Shown one piece after another: positions 10,736-21,364 of a DNA stretch of 64,000 nucleotides. The number at the start of each line of letters is the position of its first letter. The first letter of the stretch is position 1. Below the pieces are notes generated by a model. The model did no database searches. It saw nothing but the letters and a program-made list of their open reading frames with translations, and was not told the origin of the DNA. The translations under genes were made by a program, and so were the position numbers. The DNA is from Topomyia yanbarensis (taxonomy: Eukaryota > Arthropoda > Insecta > Diptera > Culicidae), in the NCBI RefSeq assembly GCF_030247195.1, contig NC_080671.1, forward strand, positions 29,815,543 through 29,879,542, given 5' to 3'.

Positions 10736-10985
10736 GGTAACATTCCGGGCGGCTAGGGCCGCTTTTAAACGTGAGGTAGTGCTAAGCAAGTCCACCTGCT
10801 ACAAGGAGCTGTGCAGAGAAGTAGACGCTAACCCCTGGGGTAATGCTTACCGTGTCGTTATGGCCAGGATCAAGGGTCCAATGACGTCAGTCGAAATGTG
10901 CGGCGACAAGCTGAAAATTATCGTGGAGGGCCTTTTCCCGAAGCACGACCCAACCGCATGGCCGCCTACACCGTACGCTTTTTAA
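10736..10985 (+). pseudogene. LINE ORF2 fragment (linker before reverse transcriptase)
   Basis: In the frame read from 10656, the stretch FRAARAAFKREV, YKELCREVDANPWGNAYR and HDPTAWPPTPY is the conserved segment between endonuclease and RT in R1-clade ORF2. It is fused directly to the end of ORF1, so about 1 kb including the endonuclease is deleted, with the junction in about 10700-10735. It ends at a stop at 10983-10985, after which sequence similarity ceases. Confidence 0.75.
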
Positions 10986-11009
10986 CTTTTTTTTTAATTT
11001 TTGCACCAG

Positions 11010-11420
11010 ACAGTCTTCTAGCGTGGTTAAATAATCAGAAATAGATATTAGACTACATCAAGGGAAAGGAAGAATATTTTAACAGCTTGAGTTTATTATG
11101 AAGAAAAAAAATGTCCCGATTTAGTCAATGTCCTCATTTTGTCAACCTAAAGTACACCATAGAGCTGATAAAAACGGATCTTTACTGTATTTACTATTCA
11201 CATTAATAGGTACATCCCATTTTCTGAGGATATTTTCTTTCAATTGCTTCTAACTACCCCAATTTTTAGATAGTTTTCAAGGGGTTATTTTATCGACTTC
11301 TTCCAAAATATCCTAAGTTAATTGGTATACTGTAGAGGTTTATATTTTGCAGATAGAGAAAATTCATAAATTTTCAGCTTTTTCCTACACAATATTACAA
11401 ATTAAATATTATTAAATAAA
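11010..11420 (+). repeat. Rep-B dispersed repeat copy
   Basis: This sequence (AGACTACATCAAGGGA, ATTTTAACAGCTTGAGTTTA, GATTTAGTCAATGTCC, AATTGGTATAC) is the reverse complement of 60120-60590 with moderate divergence. The function and class of the family are unknown; neither copy has a credible reading frame. Confidence 0.7.
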
Positions 11421-13540
11421 AATAGGGGTCTCCAAAATTACGAAACCTTTCTCACACACATAATAAGGCAATGTTGTTTAGTTTTAATAAAAGTTGAAAA
11501 TTGCTTTCTGGGCCACTGTGCAACGGAATCCTAGAGATAGGAAGGAGCTTTCCTTTCCCTTCGTTGACGAATCTAGTTTCTGCGGATTATTTGCCACTCC
11601 TTCCAACGGTTTGAGGATGGTGTAATCCACGAATTTTTTTATCATCGAGGCCGTCCACAAGTAACAGCCATCTATTTAGGAAAATGCCTAACGGAAAATA
11701 GACGGAGAAACAAATACCGAAGCGAAGAAAGAGAAAATGGCGAAAATTCATTATTTTTAGCGAACATATGAGAAAAGATATGTCCGAATTCCGACTTCGT
11801 GTAGCTCTTCGAAGATAGGGCCGTGCGATCACTGGTAAGTCCTCGTAGGAACTCTGTGGTTTACAAACCGAGTCGGATTCATGAAATTCCTTTGCTAATA
11901 TTTTCTTCTTATAGATCAAATCAAATCGTCATACAGGTCGCTCTTGTTAAAGCGACGCAATTTTTTTTAATGACGGCGCTTTTCATTTACGCGGATTTTG
12001 AAATTTACGCGGTTTTCATTTACCTGTATCCCCCAAGTGAAAAAACCTGAGTGTATATCCATTCAATCGTGGCTGCGCCCAGTATCTCAGATCCAACAGG
12101 TGCAACCGACAATGGGAAAGCTAAGCATTATCTGCAAGAACAACCATTATACCTGGCAGAAAGCAGACCGGCTGCCGTATATTCGTATCTTCGAACTTAA
12201 AATGGTTATATCACAAGAACCATACGGCCTATTGGGGTAGTTTAAAATTATTTAGTAAGAATAATGAATGTGTTAAAACATAGATCTGAGCTTTTTGTAT
12301 AAACATTATTTACGTTTGTTCTGTATGAATAAAAAGCAATTTAAAAAATTGAATGTCATATCAGTAATTTATCCTTATACGCCTTACAATTTTTGAGATG
12401 GTCTGACATTTTTGCGCCGAAGTTGTTATATCTATGTTTTTGAAAATACCCATATGGACACGCCGTGTAGCTCACAATTCTACTTACAAATTGGTTGCCT
12501 AAACAACATCGTATTGCTGAAAATTTAGTGATTTTAACCATTTGTGCTATCCGATGGGATTGGCTACTATTATTAACGTGTATATTAACTTTTTTAACGA
12601 GCAACGCCTTTAAATGGGTTTACATAAACATAGTTGAAAAAAGAATTATGGAATTTCAAAACTGATAGCTGAAATAGATTCAGTGACCCAAAATTAAATT
12701 AAAATCAAATTTTTAGCAAAAACCAATCACTGTGAGCCGTGTCAAATAAAAGAGACATAAAAAATGTAAATGGCAATGCAGCAAAGACGTTGAAGTAGGA
12801 AGATTTTCAACCATTCACTCTGGTTAAGAAAAAAATTCTGTGATCCATATCTACAAGGAAGACTTCGAGTTATCGAGGAAGATGAGCGTGGGCAAGTATA
12901 CAGAGAAACTCTAACTCTTTTTAGTATTATTTGATTTTAGCACGCCTATGACTGGGATATATATCATAATAACCATCACAGAATTGTTTATTTTTTATGT
13001 TACTTAGAAATGGTTGCCGAAAGTTTGTGAACTGTGAGGAAATTCTCGAGTTCTCTGCGCAATTTTAAAACTCTCGCTCGTTACCAAAGTTAGAGCTCAG
13101 GCCAAAGAAATCAAATATCGTCGAGAGTGCAGCTTAAACTTATAACATTGTCGTGCATTTGTTGATTTATCGTGAATTTTTGAAACGATGAAGAAAACAA
13201 TAACGATAGTAATTTCTCTTCAAAGACCGGCGAATGATGGAATTTTCTTTCGATGTATTTATTATGTTTTTCTGATCTAATAGTTTATTTAGTTGTAAGG
13301 CATCTATTCGTTGGACCGTTGGTTATAGCGTAAATTTCAACTAGCTGACCTGTAAATATTCACTAATTGTCTAACCTAGTGCAAATTAAATCTAGCATGA
13401 AAGCTTAACAGAGTACACAAAAATTTGACTGTTACTTACTCAAATTAGTCTCTTCTTAGGCTAATCTGTGAGTGAAATCTTTTAATAAATATGTCAATTA
13501 TTGTTTTCCGACTACATACACGTCGAATTGCCACCTGAAT
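11421..13540. other. no gene recognised
   Basis: AT-rich. Frames of 75-110 codons near 11.6-12.6 kb have no domain. Around 11985-12025 a short ATTTACGCGG-type direct repeat occurs (TTTACGCGGATTTTG, TTTACGCGGTTTTC). The right end is the 3' flank of the sickie gene. Confidence 0.4.
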
Positions 13541-13554
13541 CGCCAGCGACCCGT

Positions 13555-13560
13555 TTTATT
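13555..13560 (-). terminator. poly(A) signal of the sickie-like gene
   Basis: AATAAA on the minus strand (TTGTTAATAAAACGGG), about 146 bases beyond the TAG stop at 13707-13709. Position and sequence fit a cleavage/polyadenylation signal. Confidence 0.55.
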
Positions 13561-13706
13561 AACAAACCGACCTAATTCATGGGCAAAGTTCCAACTGTAT
13601 TCCTAATCCTAGCGCAAAACGGATTCATAAATTAACCAGCTGAAGGCACTGCCGGCAACGACACACAAACGCTAAACTGAAGCACAAACTGCACACTTCA
13701 ACGACA

Positions 13707-14701
13707 CTAATTCCCGACCGATTCCATCGATGCGCGCTGGTTCGCTCGTTTCTGATCGACAACAGCGGACGATTTATATCGCAGCACCATATTCTTGATA
13801 ATGAGATTATCCAGCGCCACGTTACTGACTCCCCGCAGGCATATATACAACGTGTCGACATTACCGATTATGTACCCGTACGGAAGCAACTCCGGCAGGT
13901 ACAGCTCATGGGAACGCCTCGCTTCCCCCAGATGATAACTGGCGATCGATTCCGTGTTCAGTCCAAGATTACCGGCCGGATCGACACGGTCGAGAAAATC
14001 ACGGAAACTGCGACCCACGATGTAGTCCAGACTTTGCCAGTTGGTCTTCCCGGATACGTAAGTGAAGGCGATCGTGAACTCGTTCTGTTTAATCTTTCCA
14101 TTCTCCAGGTGACCACTTTCATTCATCGTATCCAAATACCGGGCAAACTGATCCGTCTGACCGAGGTAGACTGCGATGGCTATCTTTTTGCCTTCAATGT
14201 GGTCCGTTTGGGATTCTGATGGAAGGGCAGTTATTTCATCGGCTAACGAGGGACGTTCAACCGAGGGTGATAGGTCGGCAATGAATGCCGGACTAAGTGG
14301 TTCCGGTGGAGGTTCCGGAGCCGGGGCAGGAGGCATACTGTCTTCATCGCCTTCGTCCAAGTTTACATCGAATGGTGGACGACCGTGGAGGTAGTCCGTC
14401 GCAGCACTGTACCGTCGGCAGTCAGCGGAGGAACTGGTTGGACTCGTTGATCCCAGGGAGACGTCACTGCCGCTCATCGTACGTCGAGTGACCATATTCT
14501 GGAGTCTTTCGTTGTTTTGTTTCAGGTTGATCATCTCCTGGCGCATTTTCATGACGGTGTCCTTGAGGTTTTCCACCTGGGAGGCTGTGGTTAGCGCTTC
14601 CAGACGGATATCGGTGAGGACCAGATCCTTTTGGCGAAGCTGTTTGACCAGGTGTTCCACGATTGGGTTTCCGTCCAGATCGTAGGTAAGTTGTTGATCG
14701 A
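13707..14701 (-). CDS. sick: sickie-like terminal exon
   Basis: 995 bp including the stop. Acceptor CATCATTCCAG at 14703-14702, after a 64-bp intron (14702-14765). The same frame reads through this intron without a stop, so intron retention would keep the frame open upstream only to about 14858. Reverse-strand frames at 13.9-14.7 kb are antisense shadows of this exon. Confidence 0.78.
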
Positions 14702-15444
14702 CTGGAATGATGCGGGTGAGGTTAGATAATTGATTGGAAGTGAATGATAGACTCAAATTACTTACCATTTTGGACGGGACTGGCAGATTCGGATGGGCTA
14801 GACAATGTCGGTGATAAGGGTGGACTGGCACAGATATCTTCGCAGCTACGATATCCATGGAAGTTATTTTCGATGCTCCCCGGGTTGGAGTGTTGACTGA
14901 CCGGGCGGTTCGATTTTGAGTCTTTGTTGCTTCGGGAAAACGCTCTCGTTAGCGACAATCGTAGACCACTTTTCTTCTTTTGTTTGTCCTGCGGAACGGA
15001 GCAGCCGGTTCCAGATGAGCTGATCGAGTGCATCGAATCTGCGCTGCGATGCCGTTTCATCTCACTTTTAGGAGGTGGTGGCGGTGGTTGTTGCGATGCG
15101 GTATGCTAGGAATGAAATTAATATTTATTATTTAACAATCAATCGATGGCAGGAGGTCCTAAACATACTGTAGTTCCGCTGGTAGTCGTTCCATGCGCTG
15201 TGCTCAGGGCTAACAGTTGAGTAGCAGCTATTCCGGCAGATTGCTGCCGTAAAAGTTCGATTGTTTGCCTCATCTCTTGTATTTCGTCCCCCTGTAAATG
15301 TAGACAATTTGCATTGGTGAGCCGAAAAAGGACATACATATTCTATCGTTTACTATTTACCTTTTGATCTTTGGAAACGGTCAGCTTCTGTAGCTTCTGG
15401 GACACATTAATCAAGCTCTGCTCGAAGGCCTCCACAACGTGAGT
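13707..15444 (-). CDS. sick: sickie / neuron navigator (NAV2-like), four 3'-terminal exons
   Basis: Four exons joined by GT-AG introns with matching phases encode about 514 residues, ending at TAG 13709-13707. Order: a short helical exon (THVVEAFEQSLINVSQKL), a coiled-coil exon (DEIQEMRQTIELLRQQ), a proline- and serine-rich exon (HTASQQPPPPPPKSEMKRHR), and a long last exon with a coiled coil (LVLTDIRLEALTTASQVENL, MRQEMINLKQNNERLQNMV), an acidic/proline linker and a conserved domain (WQSLDYIVGRSFRDFLDRVD, GLNTESIASYHLGEARR, ELLPYGYIIGNVDTLYICLR). This domain precedes the AAA+ ATPase in vertebrate navigators, which link microtubules or actin to neurite growth and endocytosis; Drosophila sickie is the fly homologue. 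Here the protein stops about 40 residues after ICLRG, so no AAA+ module is encoded. The 5' exons lie upstream and were not found. The identification is by motif memory. Confidence 0.82.
14766..15105 (-). CDS. sick: sickie-like exon 3 of the visible four
   Basis: 340 bp, entering in phase 0 and leaving in phase 1. Acceptor TTCATTCCTAG before CATACCGCAT; donor CAAAATG/GTAAGT. Encodes a hexaproline stretch, a basic segment (KRHRS, KKKSGLRLSL) and a Ser/Pro-rich end, a typical disordered linker of cytoskeletal adaptors. Confidence 0.75.
15169..15291 (-). CDS. sick: sickie-like exon 2 of the visible four
   Basis: 123 bp (41 codons), phase 0. Acceptor CTACATTTACAG before GGGGACGAAA; donor ACTACA/GTATGT. 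The 69-bp intron 15292-15360 precedes it and the 63-bp intron 15106-15168 follows. Coiled-coil start, then an Ala/Thr-rich tail. Confidence 0.75.
15361..15444 (-). CDS. sick: sickie-like exon 1 of the visible four
   Basis: 84 bp, phase 0 at both ends. Acceptor GTTTTATTTCAG before ACTCACGTTG; donor CAAAAG/GTAAAT. Encodes 28 helical residues ending KLTVSKDQK. The preceding intron reaches further right than could be resolved. Confidence 0.75.
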
Positions 15445-15486
15445 CTGAAATAAAACAATAAAAAAGGAAATGTTAACGTTGAGCAC

Positions 15487-15717
15487 TTAGCAATCAACAC
15501 ACTTCAATATGCCACAAAAGGTTTCCAGATGGCATTCGACTAGCGCCAAAACCGATTCCATCAAATCTATCAAGCTGTTGACGATATGTTGATTGATATA
15601 CACCGATGATGCTTCAAAGAGTAAAGCGCAAACGACCACCCAAATCACGCGCCAATCGATACACCGCACTACCATACGGCATCGATCAAGTAGGCGGGCA
15701 ACCTTACCATCTACCAA
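15487..15717 (-). other. open frame in the sickie intron, uncertain exon
   Basis: A 76-codon frame with MESVLALVECHLETFCGILK before a stop. A possible acceptor (CATATCGTCAACAG) lies inside it near 15580, but no clear donor in phase with the next exon was seen. It could be an alternative 3' exon or simply intron sequence. Composition is coding-like, but no domain was recognised. Confidence 0.25.
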
Positions 15718-15859
15718 TGCCGCCCGTCATAGAAAAGCCGAAGCAGACAGCGAGCATAAAATTTATGATCCATTTCTGTGTGTCGGCCGTCCACCCCCTC
15801 TCGAATCAACGGCTACTGCGATGTTTTCACCACAGCGACCACCATGTTGACAGTGTTCA

Positions 15860-17324
15860 ACGTACGGGAACATCAAAATATCAACCTAGAAAGTGTGTAA
15901 TTTATGCAGCTCCAAATGATTTATGACCCTTCGTCGGTAGTCGACTGGGGCACACCCTGTACTCCATGTCGATTTACCTAATAAAACCCCTGCCTTTGAC
16001 AATGGCTGACGTCAGGGTGGTCACGCATACTCAGCTGAGTTTCATGATTAAACATCATAATCAGGGGTGCTCATGCAGGAACATGCATAACCGACACGCA
16101 GCGAATTAAAAGCAACGCACAATTATCGATGGTACGTCATCAGTGTTTGCTGGTCGTCATCAGCTAAACATCAGTACATATAGTTGGCCTTTAAATTGTG
16201 CACTGTTTTACAATTATGAATAATAGCAATGATCGTACTTGGATAATTAAACTTATAGAGTGATGATAGCTTTACTCTCTGCGCGTTGCATGAAGGCTGC
16301 TATTACGTTAGATGAAAATTGATTGCAAAGTTGCAGCATCCGTAGTCATTCAGTAGTAACTAAGTAATAGCAGGTAGAGAGTATATTTATTAGAGTCAGA
16401 AAGCTAGGTCAGCACGCAACAATTAAGTCTATCTCACCAACCTTGGATGCTGCAGTTCACAGTTTGAGGAATGCTTTTGAAGCACGATAGAAAATTCCAT
16501 TCTCGGAGATAAGCTGACAAGCGTAAATAAGATTTAATGAGTCTCGTTTGAGTGAAGTAAGTAGTCTACTAAGGTCATTTTATTTTAAATGATCTCACCG
16601 TCTTCCCCTCTAAAATCGAATGAAAATGAGAAGCAATTTGAACTTCGAACAGCCGGTTATTGGGAGTATTGCTTCTTATTAATACTTCAATGATTTTTCC
16701 AAAGTTTGCAGTACAAAGCAAGCGTACAAAAAGTATAAAAGATATCCCAATTGAATATGAAAATTCACTGTGAAATGTTAATGACAAGTTGGCATCTCCA
16801 CTCTCCCTATCAGACACGTTTCCATAATTGGGTTAAATGCCAAATTGCAAACGACATGCGTAATACATATAATAAACGCAACGACAAGGGTTCTTGATCA
16901 ATTGGTGGCCCAGAACAAGACTGGATGGAAGAAGAGCAACACTGGCAAAGACCGAGCACCATATGGGCGGTTTAAACTCGAAAGAGTGACGAAGAGTACT
17001 GCACTGGATGATTTTGAGAAAGGACCAGATGTGCGATTTTACGAAGTTTTAGCTTCCGGTTACCCTACATTTTTTCTGACGTAGCGAAGTTCTGGAGTGT
17101 TGATATGTTCACTATTAGTTAGGAAAGCAACAGTAGTACAAAGCTAGTGTCAGGCCTTCACGAAACCTCAACAAGTCAACTTGGAGATATTCGTCAATGT
17201 AGATTTGTCGGTAGACGGTTCCAAATTTAATAAAAAGAGACTGGCTTGTTTTGACACAACTACAGATCGCTTGCCCCACCAAAATCTTTTGTTCAATTCG
17301 AGAGCTTCTTGTTAGGCCAATTCA
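15860..17324. other. no gene recognised (probable intron or upstream sequence of sickie)
   Basis: Mostly AT-rich, apparently low-copy sequence. Short frames at 16575-16817 (-) and 16845-17084 (+) have no domain. No complete element boundary was found. Confidence 0.4.
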
Positions 17325-17992
17325 AAAAAAAAAACCTTTTTTAATCCACCTAGCGGTGCAATTGTGCCTTTCTCAATCATGAACACGAACATTTTTTAGT
17401 TGCTTATATTTATTAAAAGCTTTCAAATGTATACATTACAATTTTATTATACATGATTTGACAACTATATACAACAAAAGAAATCATTATTCGAGTTCTA
17501 AAATTTTGCAAAAGAAAAACCAGCCACGGTAATATTGAATTGAAAAAAGGAGCAAAATCGGCAGTCCCAAAAAGTCGATCTTAATAAAAAAAAAATTTCG
17601 AGATAACATAAAATCTCGACGTTTCATGCATTTTAAAGATGTTTGGCATCAAAAATACGAATTCGATTTCTGAAATTTCATGGGGTCCCCCCTGAGTTCC
17701 GGATTATATGGGAATTTCATATGTGACCGGACGGTTCAGTGTACATTTCCGGAACCATATAAGCGATCCGTGCGAAATTTTATAGACATCTGTGGGGATA
17801 ATATAGCTATCATTTGGGACTAAGTTTGTGAAAATCGGCCCAACCATTTCCGGGAAACTGATGTGAGTTCGTTAATTTTGAAAGATGGCCGCTTTTCCCG
17901 GGCACTTTCGGAACAGTCTATGGTGGTCAATGTAGTCAACGAATGTTTGGTTGGCCGTCGGTGATCTAGAACTGCAAATTTAAGTAGTTTGA
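17325..17992 (+). repeat. Rep-A copy, left of the LOA-like LINE
   Basis: Starts with an A-run, CCTTTTTTAATCCACC, then GGTGCAATTGTGCC and TTTCTCAATC. It continues with ATGCATTTTAAAGATG, TTTGGCATCAAAAATACG and AGTTTGTGAAAATCGGCCCA. Its right edge is the first copy of the 46-bp target duplication (17947-17992). The family sequence resumes at 21319. Confidence 0.75.
17947..17992 (+). other. LINE target-site duplication, left (46 bp)
   Basis: Begins TTGGTTGGCCGTCGGTGATC and ends TTTAAGTAGTTTGA. It is identical over 46 bp to 21319-21364. The homologous stretch of another Rep-A copy, around 2480-2535, is present once and uninterrupted. Confidence 0.88.
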
Positions 17993-20249
17993 ACGCCAAC
18001 TGGCTGTGGTCCACTAGGAGGTTGATAACTCTATTATCTTTCTCCGGACAAAACCAGCCTAGAGGCCGTGTGGCATCCGGCAGGTTGAAGTATGTCAACC
18101 AAGAATTGATCCACTGGGTTCCTGTTCTCATGTCGTAGGAGGCGACTGAAAACAGGAGTCCTCAAGTCAAGGTGTTACTCCGTGCCGAGGACTGAATGGC
18201 TGGCAGGACTAAAATATGCCAGTCGCGCACGGAGTGTCGTGGGTCTTACCCTTGCTGTATTATGCGAATCTCTGACACAGTGGACGTTCGTTTCTTCGCA
18301 AATCGTGGGATTCAAATGATGTTCATGTCCCTTATACCCATTTCGGGGTTCGCTATATGCGATTATAAGCCAACGTGTTTGGTATCTTTTAGTTGCTGTA
18401 CAACAAGTGCTGATGATGAAATATGTAGTGCTGTAATCGAGTATGGTTAGAGTAGCACAAATTAATCTTCAGCATAAACGTACAGCAACTATGAATCTAT
18501 CTCGCCTTGTGCAGGAAGGGAAAGCTTCCATAGCTTTGGTTCAAGAACCGTATTTCCATAAAGGAAACCTCTATGTTGGAAAGCTACTTAACCCCGTCTT
18601 CGTAGCTTTCAACAAAAATGGCATGACAAATCCACGTGAAATGCCTCGTGCATGTATACTTGCGAATAGTGCAATTGACGCTTGTCTTATATCGGACACA
18701 TATCACAACTCGTGATATTTGTACTGTCATGGTAAATATGACTGCTGACAACATAAACAAGAAATACGTCTATTGTTCGGCATATTTGCCGCATAATGAA
18801 CCATGATTTCAAAAGGGTTGTATCATACTGTGGCAGAAATGGGTTTCCTCTCATAATCGGCAGTGATGCAAATTCCCACCACATAATTTGGGGCAGCTCT
18901 GATATCAATTTGAGAGGCACCGAATTGATGGAATACTTAAGTAGTACAAATCTGCACATTCTTAATGCAGGAAACCGCCCAACTTTTGCACGAGCTGGCA
19001 GAGAAGAGGTGTTAGATGTAACTCTCTGCTCTGACAGTATTACGCATGAGTTGACAAACTGGCTCGTACCAAACGAGCTCGAACCGTCGTTATCTGATCA
19101 TAAGTACATCGTCTTTGATCATTTAAACGTCTCGCTAGATATCGTCACCTATCGTAATCCCAAATCTACGAACTGGGACCTCTACGAAGAGGGCTTGGCG
19201 ACTAGGTTTCATGGGTATCTTCCGACGATTGAATCTCCAAGTGATTTGGATGAGGTCATGGATAAAACAAGCTCACTCATAGTAGCAGCATACCGAGAGG
19301 CTTGTCCGCTTCGAGTTATGCGTGCTTCTAGAGGAACACCTTGGTGGAATACCGAACTTGTTCGACTCAAAAAGTTATGTAGGAGAGCTTGGAATCGCAG
19401 ACGCAGGGACGGGTAGGAGGCATTTAAGTTGGCTCGCAAAGCATATAGAAATGCCCTTCGATCCTCTGAGCGACAGTAGATTAAATAAGTTACTTTCGAA
19501 ATCGAAAGACTTTCATGTCAGTTTCATTAGAACTGCCATCACTGACGACTGCCTCTGAGTTCTTTTCAGGCAGTTCTGATTCTTGGGCATTTGCTCGTAG
19601 AATTGTGACAACCGAATCGATCAAATGGGCGATTGAAAGTTTTGCTCCATGTAAGTCTCCGGGAAAGGACGGAATTATTCCAGTACTATTACAAAAAGGA
19701 TATGAACACTTCAAGCATATTTTGAAAAAGGTTCTTACTTGCAGTCTTGCAACAGGATACATTCCATTAGCGTGGCGGGAAATAACTGTCAAATTCATTC
19801 CCAAAGGTGGCCGCGTCACTTATGAGGAGATCAGTCTGACCTCCTTCCTTCTCAAATCAGTGGAACGTTTAATCGACCAATACATTCGGGATGGTAGCTT
19901 GGGCGAGCACCCGCTGCATGCAATGCAACATGCATATCAGCGGGGGAAGTCTACTACCACCCTGTTACACAATGTTGTCTACAACATTGAAAAAGCTTGT
20001 TCACAAAAGCAGCACGAGAGTACCTTCATATATCACGAACTGGATACACGCAATGCTTAGCAACCGACATCTGTGCTCATCGTTAAGACAAGTAGAGATG
20101 AGGAAACTGAGTGTCTGCGGATGTCCTCAAGGTGGTGTGCTGTCACCACTTCTATGGAACCTTGTCGCCGATAGCTTATTGAGAAAACTAAAATAGCTGG
20201 GATTTCTGACGTATGGTTTCGCCGATGATTATCATATGGTGAACGATGG

Positions 20250-21000
20250 ATTTAGGGTTCGTCGCGGTGCGGATGTGGGCGGTAAATGGATTTGAGAATT
20301 ACAAAAAAATTCAACACCCTACACTATAAAAACACTAACTTCGACTAACTTTACTTAAAAAAGCTACAAAATAGACTTAACTGAAAAATATTAGGACTTA
20401 ATTTGGTACGCGAAAAAAAGTTATGAGTCCAATTGACTGCAGAAAAATTCACAGGGAATTTACACAGCAATCAAAGAAGATAGAAATACGATATTGATGA
20501 ACGAATGATAGAATAATCAGCCTAACTTGGACCCCTCCTTATTTTGGACGCTTTTCATACATTTGTCTCCTTTACTACCAATAATACTCCGAAAAATTCA
20601 CAGTTGAAAAATTGATATCGAAAACGATTCGTAATTCCACGATTTCCAACAGGAATCGGGAGAAGTAATGCACTTTTAAATTGGATTTAAGAGTACAAAA
20701 AAACTCGAACGTTCTGACAGAAGGCTAACAATACCATTGCTAAGCATTTTCTAAGGAAATATATGTAGTTACGTTTTTCTCAAATGGTTAAAGTCCTAGT
20801 TTGAATCCACTTTTTAAGGAAAAAATTGAGACTTAATCAATTATTTTTTTGCGGTGCGGTTGCGGTAAAACCGCGCTGTAAAAGCTCGTTCTCGCACCGC
20901 ATCTGCGGGAAAAAGTGTCTTACCGCACCGCAGATTTTGCGGTGCGGTTGCGGTAAATACCGCGCGGTTGCGGTATTTACCGCAACCGCGACGAACAACC
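20250..21000. mobile_element. non-autonomous TIR DNA element with ACCGCAA clusters
   Basis: Outer inverted repeat GTTCGTCGCGG (20257-20267) against CCGCGACGAAC (20986-20996). Flanking GGATT near 20247 and 21001 may be the target duplication. The right 150 bp contain many GCGGTTGCGG/ACCGCAACC units in both orientations; the left end has fewer (GTCGCGGTGCGG, GGGCGGTAAA). The interior is AT-rich and non-coding. Clustered subterminal repeats of this type are typical of hAT transposase binding. It interrupts the LINE between FADD and the KYVGVILD segment. Confidence 0.65.
20944..20989. repeat. near-perfect GC-rich palindrome
   Basis: GCGGTTGCGGTAAATACCGC, then GCGGTTGCGGTATTTACCGC and AACCGC, form a 46-bp sequence almost equal to its own reverse complement. 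It could extrude as a stable cruciform or serve as paired transposase sites. Confidence 0.75.
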
Positions 21001-21318
21001 GGATTACAACCGGAGCTCGTCCATTGCAGTTTTTTTTGACTCTGAAATTATTGTCGAAGATCAAGTTAAGTACGTTGGGGTGATTCTCGACTCAAAACTT
21101 AATTGGACAGCTCACATCGATTTCAGGATCAAGAAAGCTTGCATGGCCTTTGGCCAATGTAGACGGGCTTTCGGCAAATCTTGGGGACTCAAACCCAAGT
21201 ACATTCAGTGGATCTACACAACAATTGTTAAACCAATACTTGACGATTCTTGGCAAGGCACAAATCTCCGATAAACATGGGGAACGTGCCATTTGAGCCA
21301 GACGCTACTGATTCCTGA

Positions 21319-21364
21319 TTGGTTGGCCGTCGGTGATCTAGAACTGCAAATTTAAGTAGTTTGA
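21319..21364 (+). other. LINE target-site duplication, right (46 bp)
   Basis: Second copy of the 46-bp sequence of 17947-17992. The Rep-A sequence continues from it without a break into GAGACATTTTAGAG. Confidence 0.88.

Larger units (their letters stand above)
8875..10985 (+). mobile_element. R1-clade (Waldo-like) LINE, internally deleted and 3' truncated
   Basis: GC-rich 5' UTR (8875-9430), a Gag-like ORF1 with zinc knuckles, then a short ORF2 piece from between endonuclease and reverse transcriptase. Endonuclease and all of RT are missing. The 5' junction lies exactly in a CATA microsatellite. Waldo elements of the R1 clade are known to insert into (ACAY)n repeats, so sequence class and site agree. 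The 3' end is cut at about 10985, so the right target junction is not preserved. The assignment rests on recognition of ORF1/ORF2 motifs, not on a search. Confidence 0.8.
18443..21274 (+). pseudogene. LINE ORF2 (endonuclease, reverse transcriptase), broken
   Basis: Endonuclease start VRVAQINLQHKRTA with the VQEP glutamate, then a frame change near 18710. From 18796: IIGSDANSHH (catalytic Asp) and LSDHKYI (SDH). After GTPWWNTELVRLKK comes a stop at 19414-19416. RT pieces follow in other frames: FAPCKSPGKDGIIP (19.64 kb), CPQGGVLSPLLW (20.13 kb), YGFADDYH (20.21 kb), KYVGVILDSKLNWTAHID (21.07 kb). The segment between HNVVYNIEKACSQKQ and ITNWIHAMLSNRHL lacks palm motif A, so the first catalytic Asp of RT is deleted. 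Several stops and frameshifts make this a dead copy. Confidence 0.85.
17993..21318 (+). mobile_element. LOA-like LINE, rearranged, with a DNA element inside
   Basis: Bounded exactly by the 46-bp direct repeats. It starts with a 5' UTR containing ATGTCGTAGGAGGCGACTG, which recurs inverted at 41.6-41.9 kb, then a broken ORF2 with endonuclease, partial RT and a late RT segment. A TIR element of about 0.75 kb sits at 20250-21000. The 3' part of ORF2 and most of the 3' UTR are deleted. Clade assignment (LOA/I group) comes from the INLQHKRTAT endonuclease start and the CPQGGVLSPLLW and FADD motifs. Confidence 0.82.

Noticed and set aside
13908..15109. Plus-strand frames of 61-103 codons opposite the sickie exons
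   Set aside because: Antisense shadows of well-supported spliced coding exons; their Gly-rich runs mirror proline codons.
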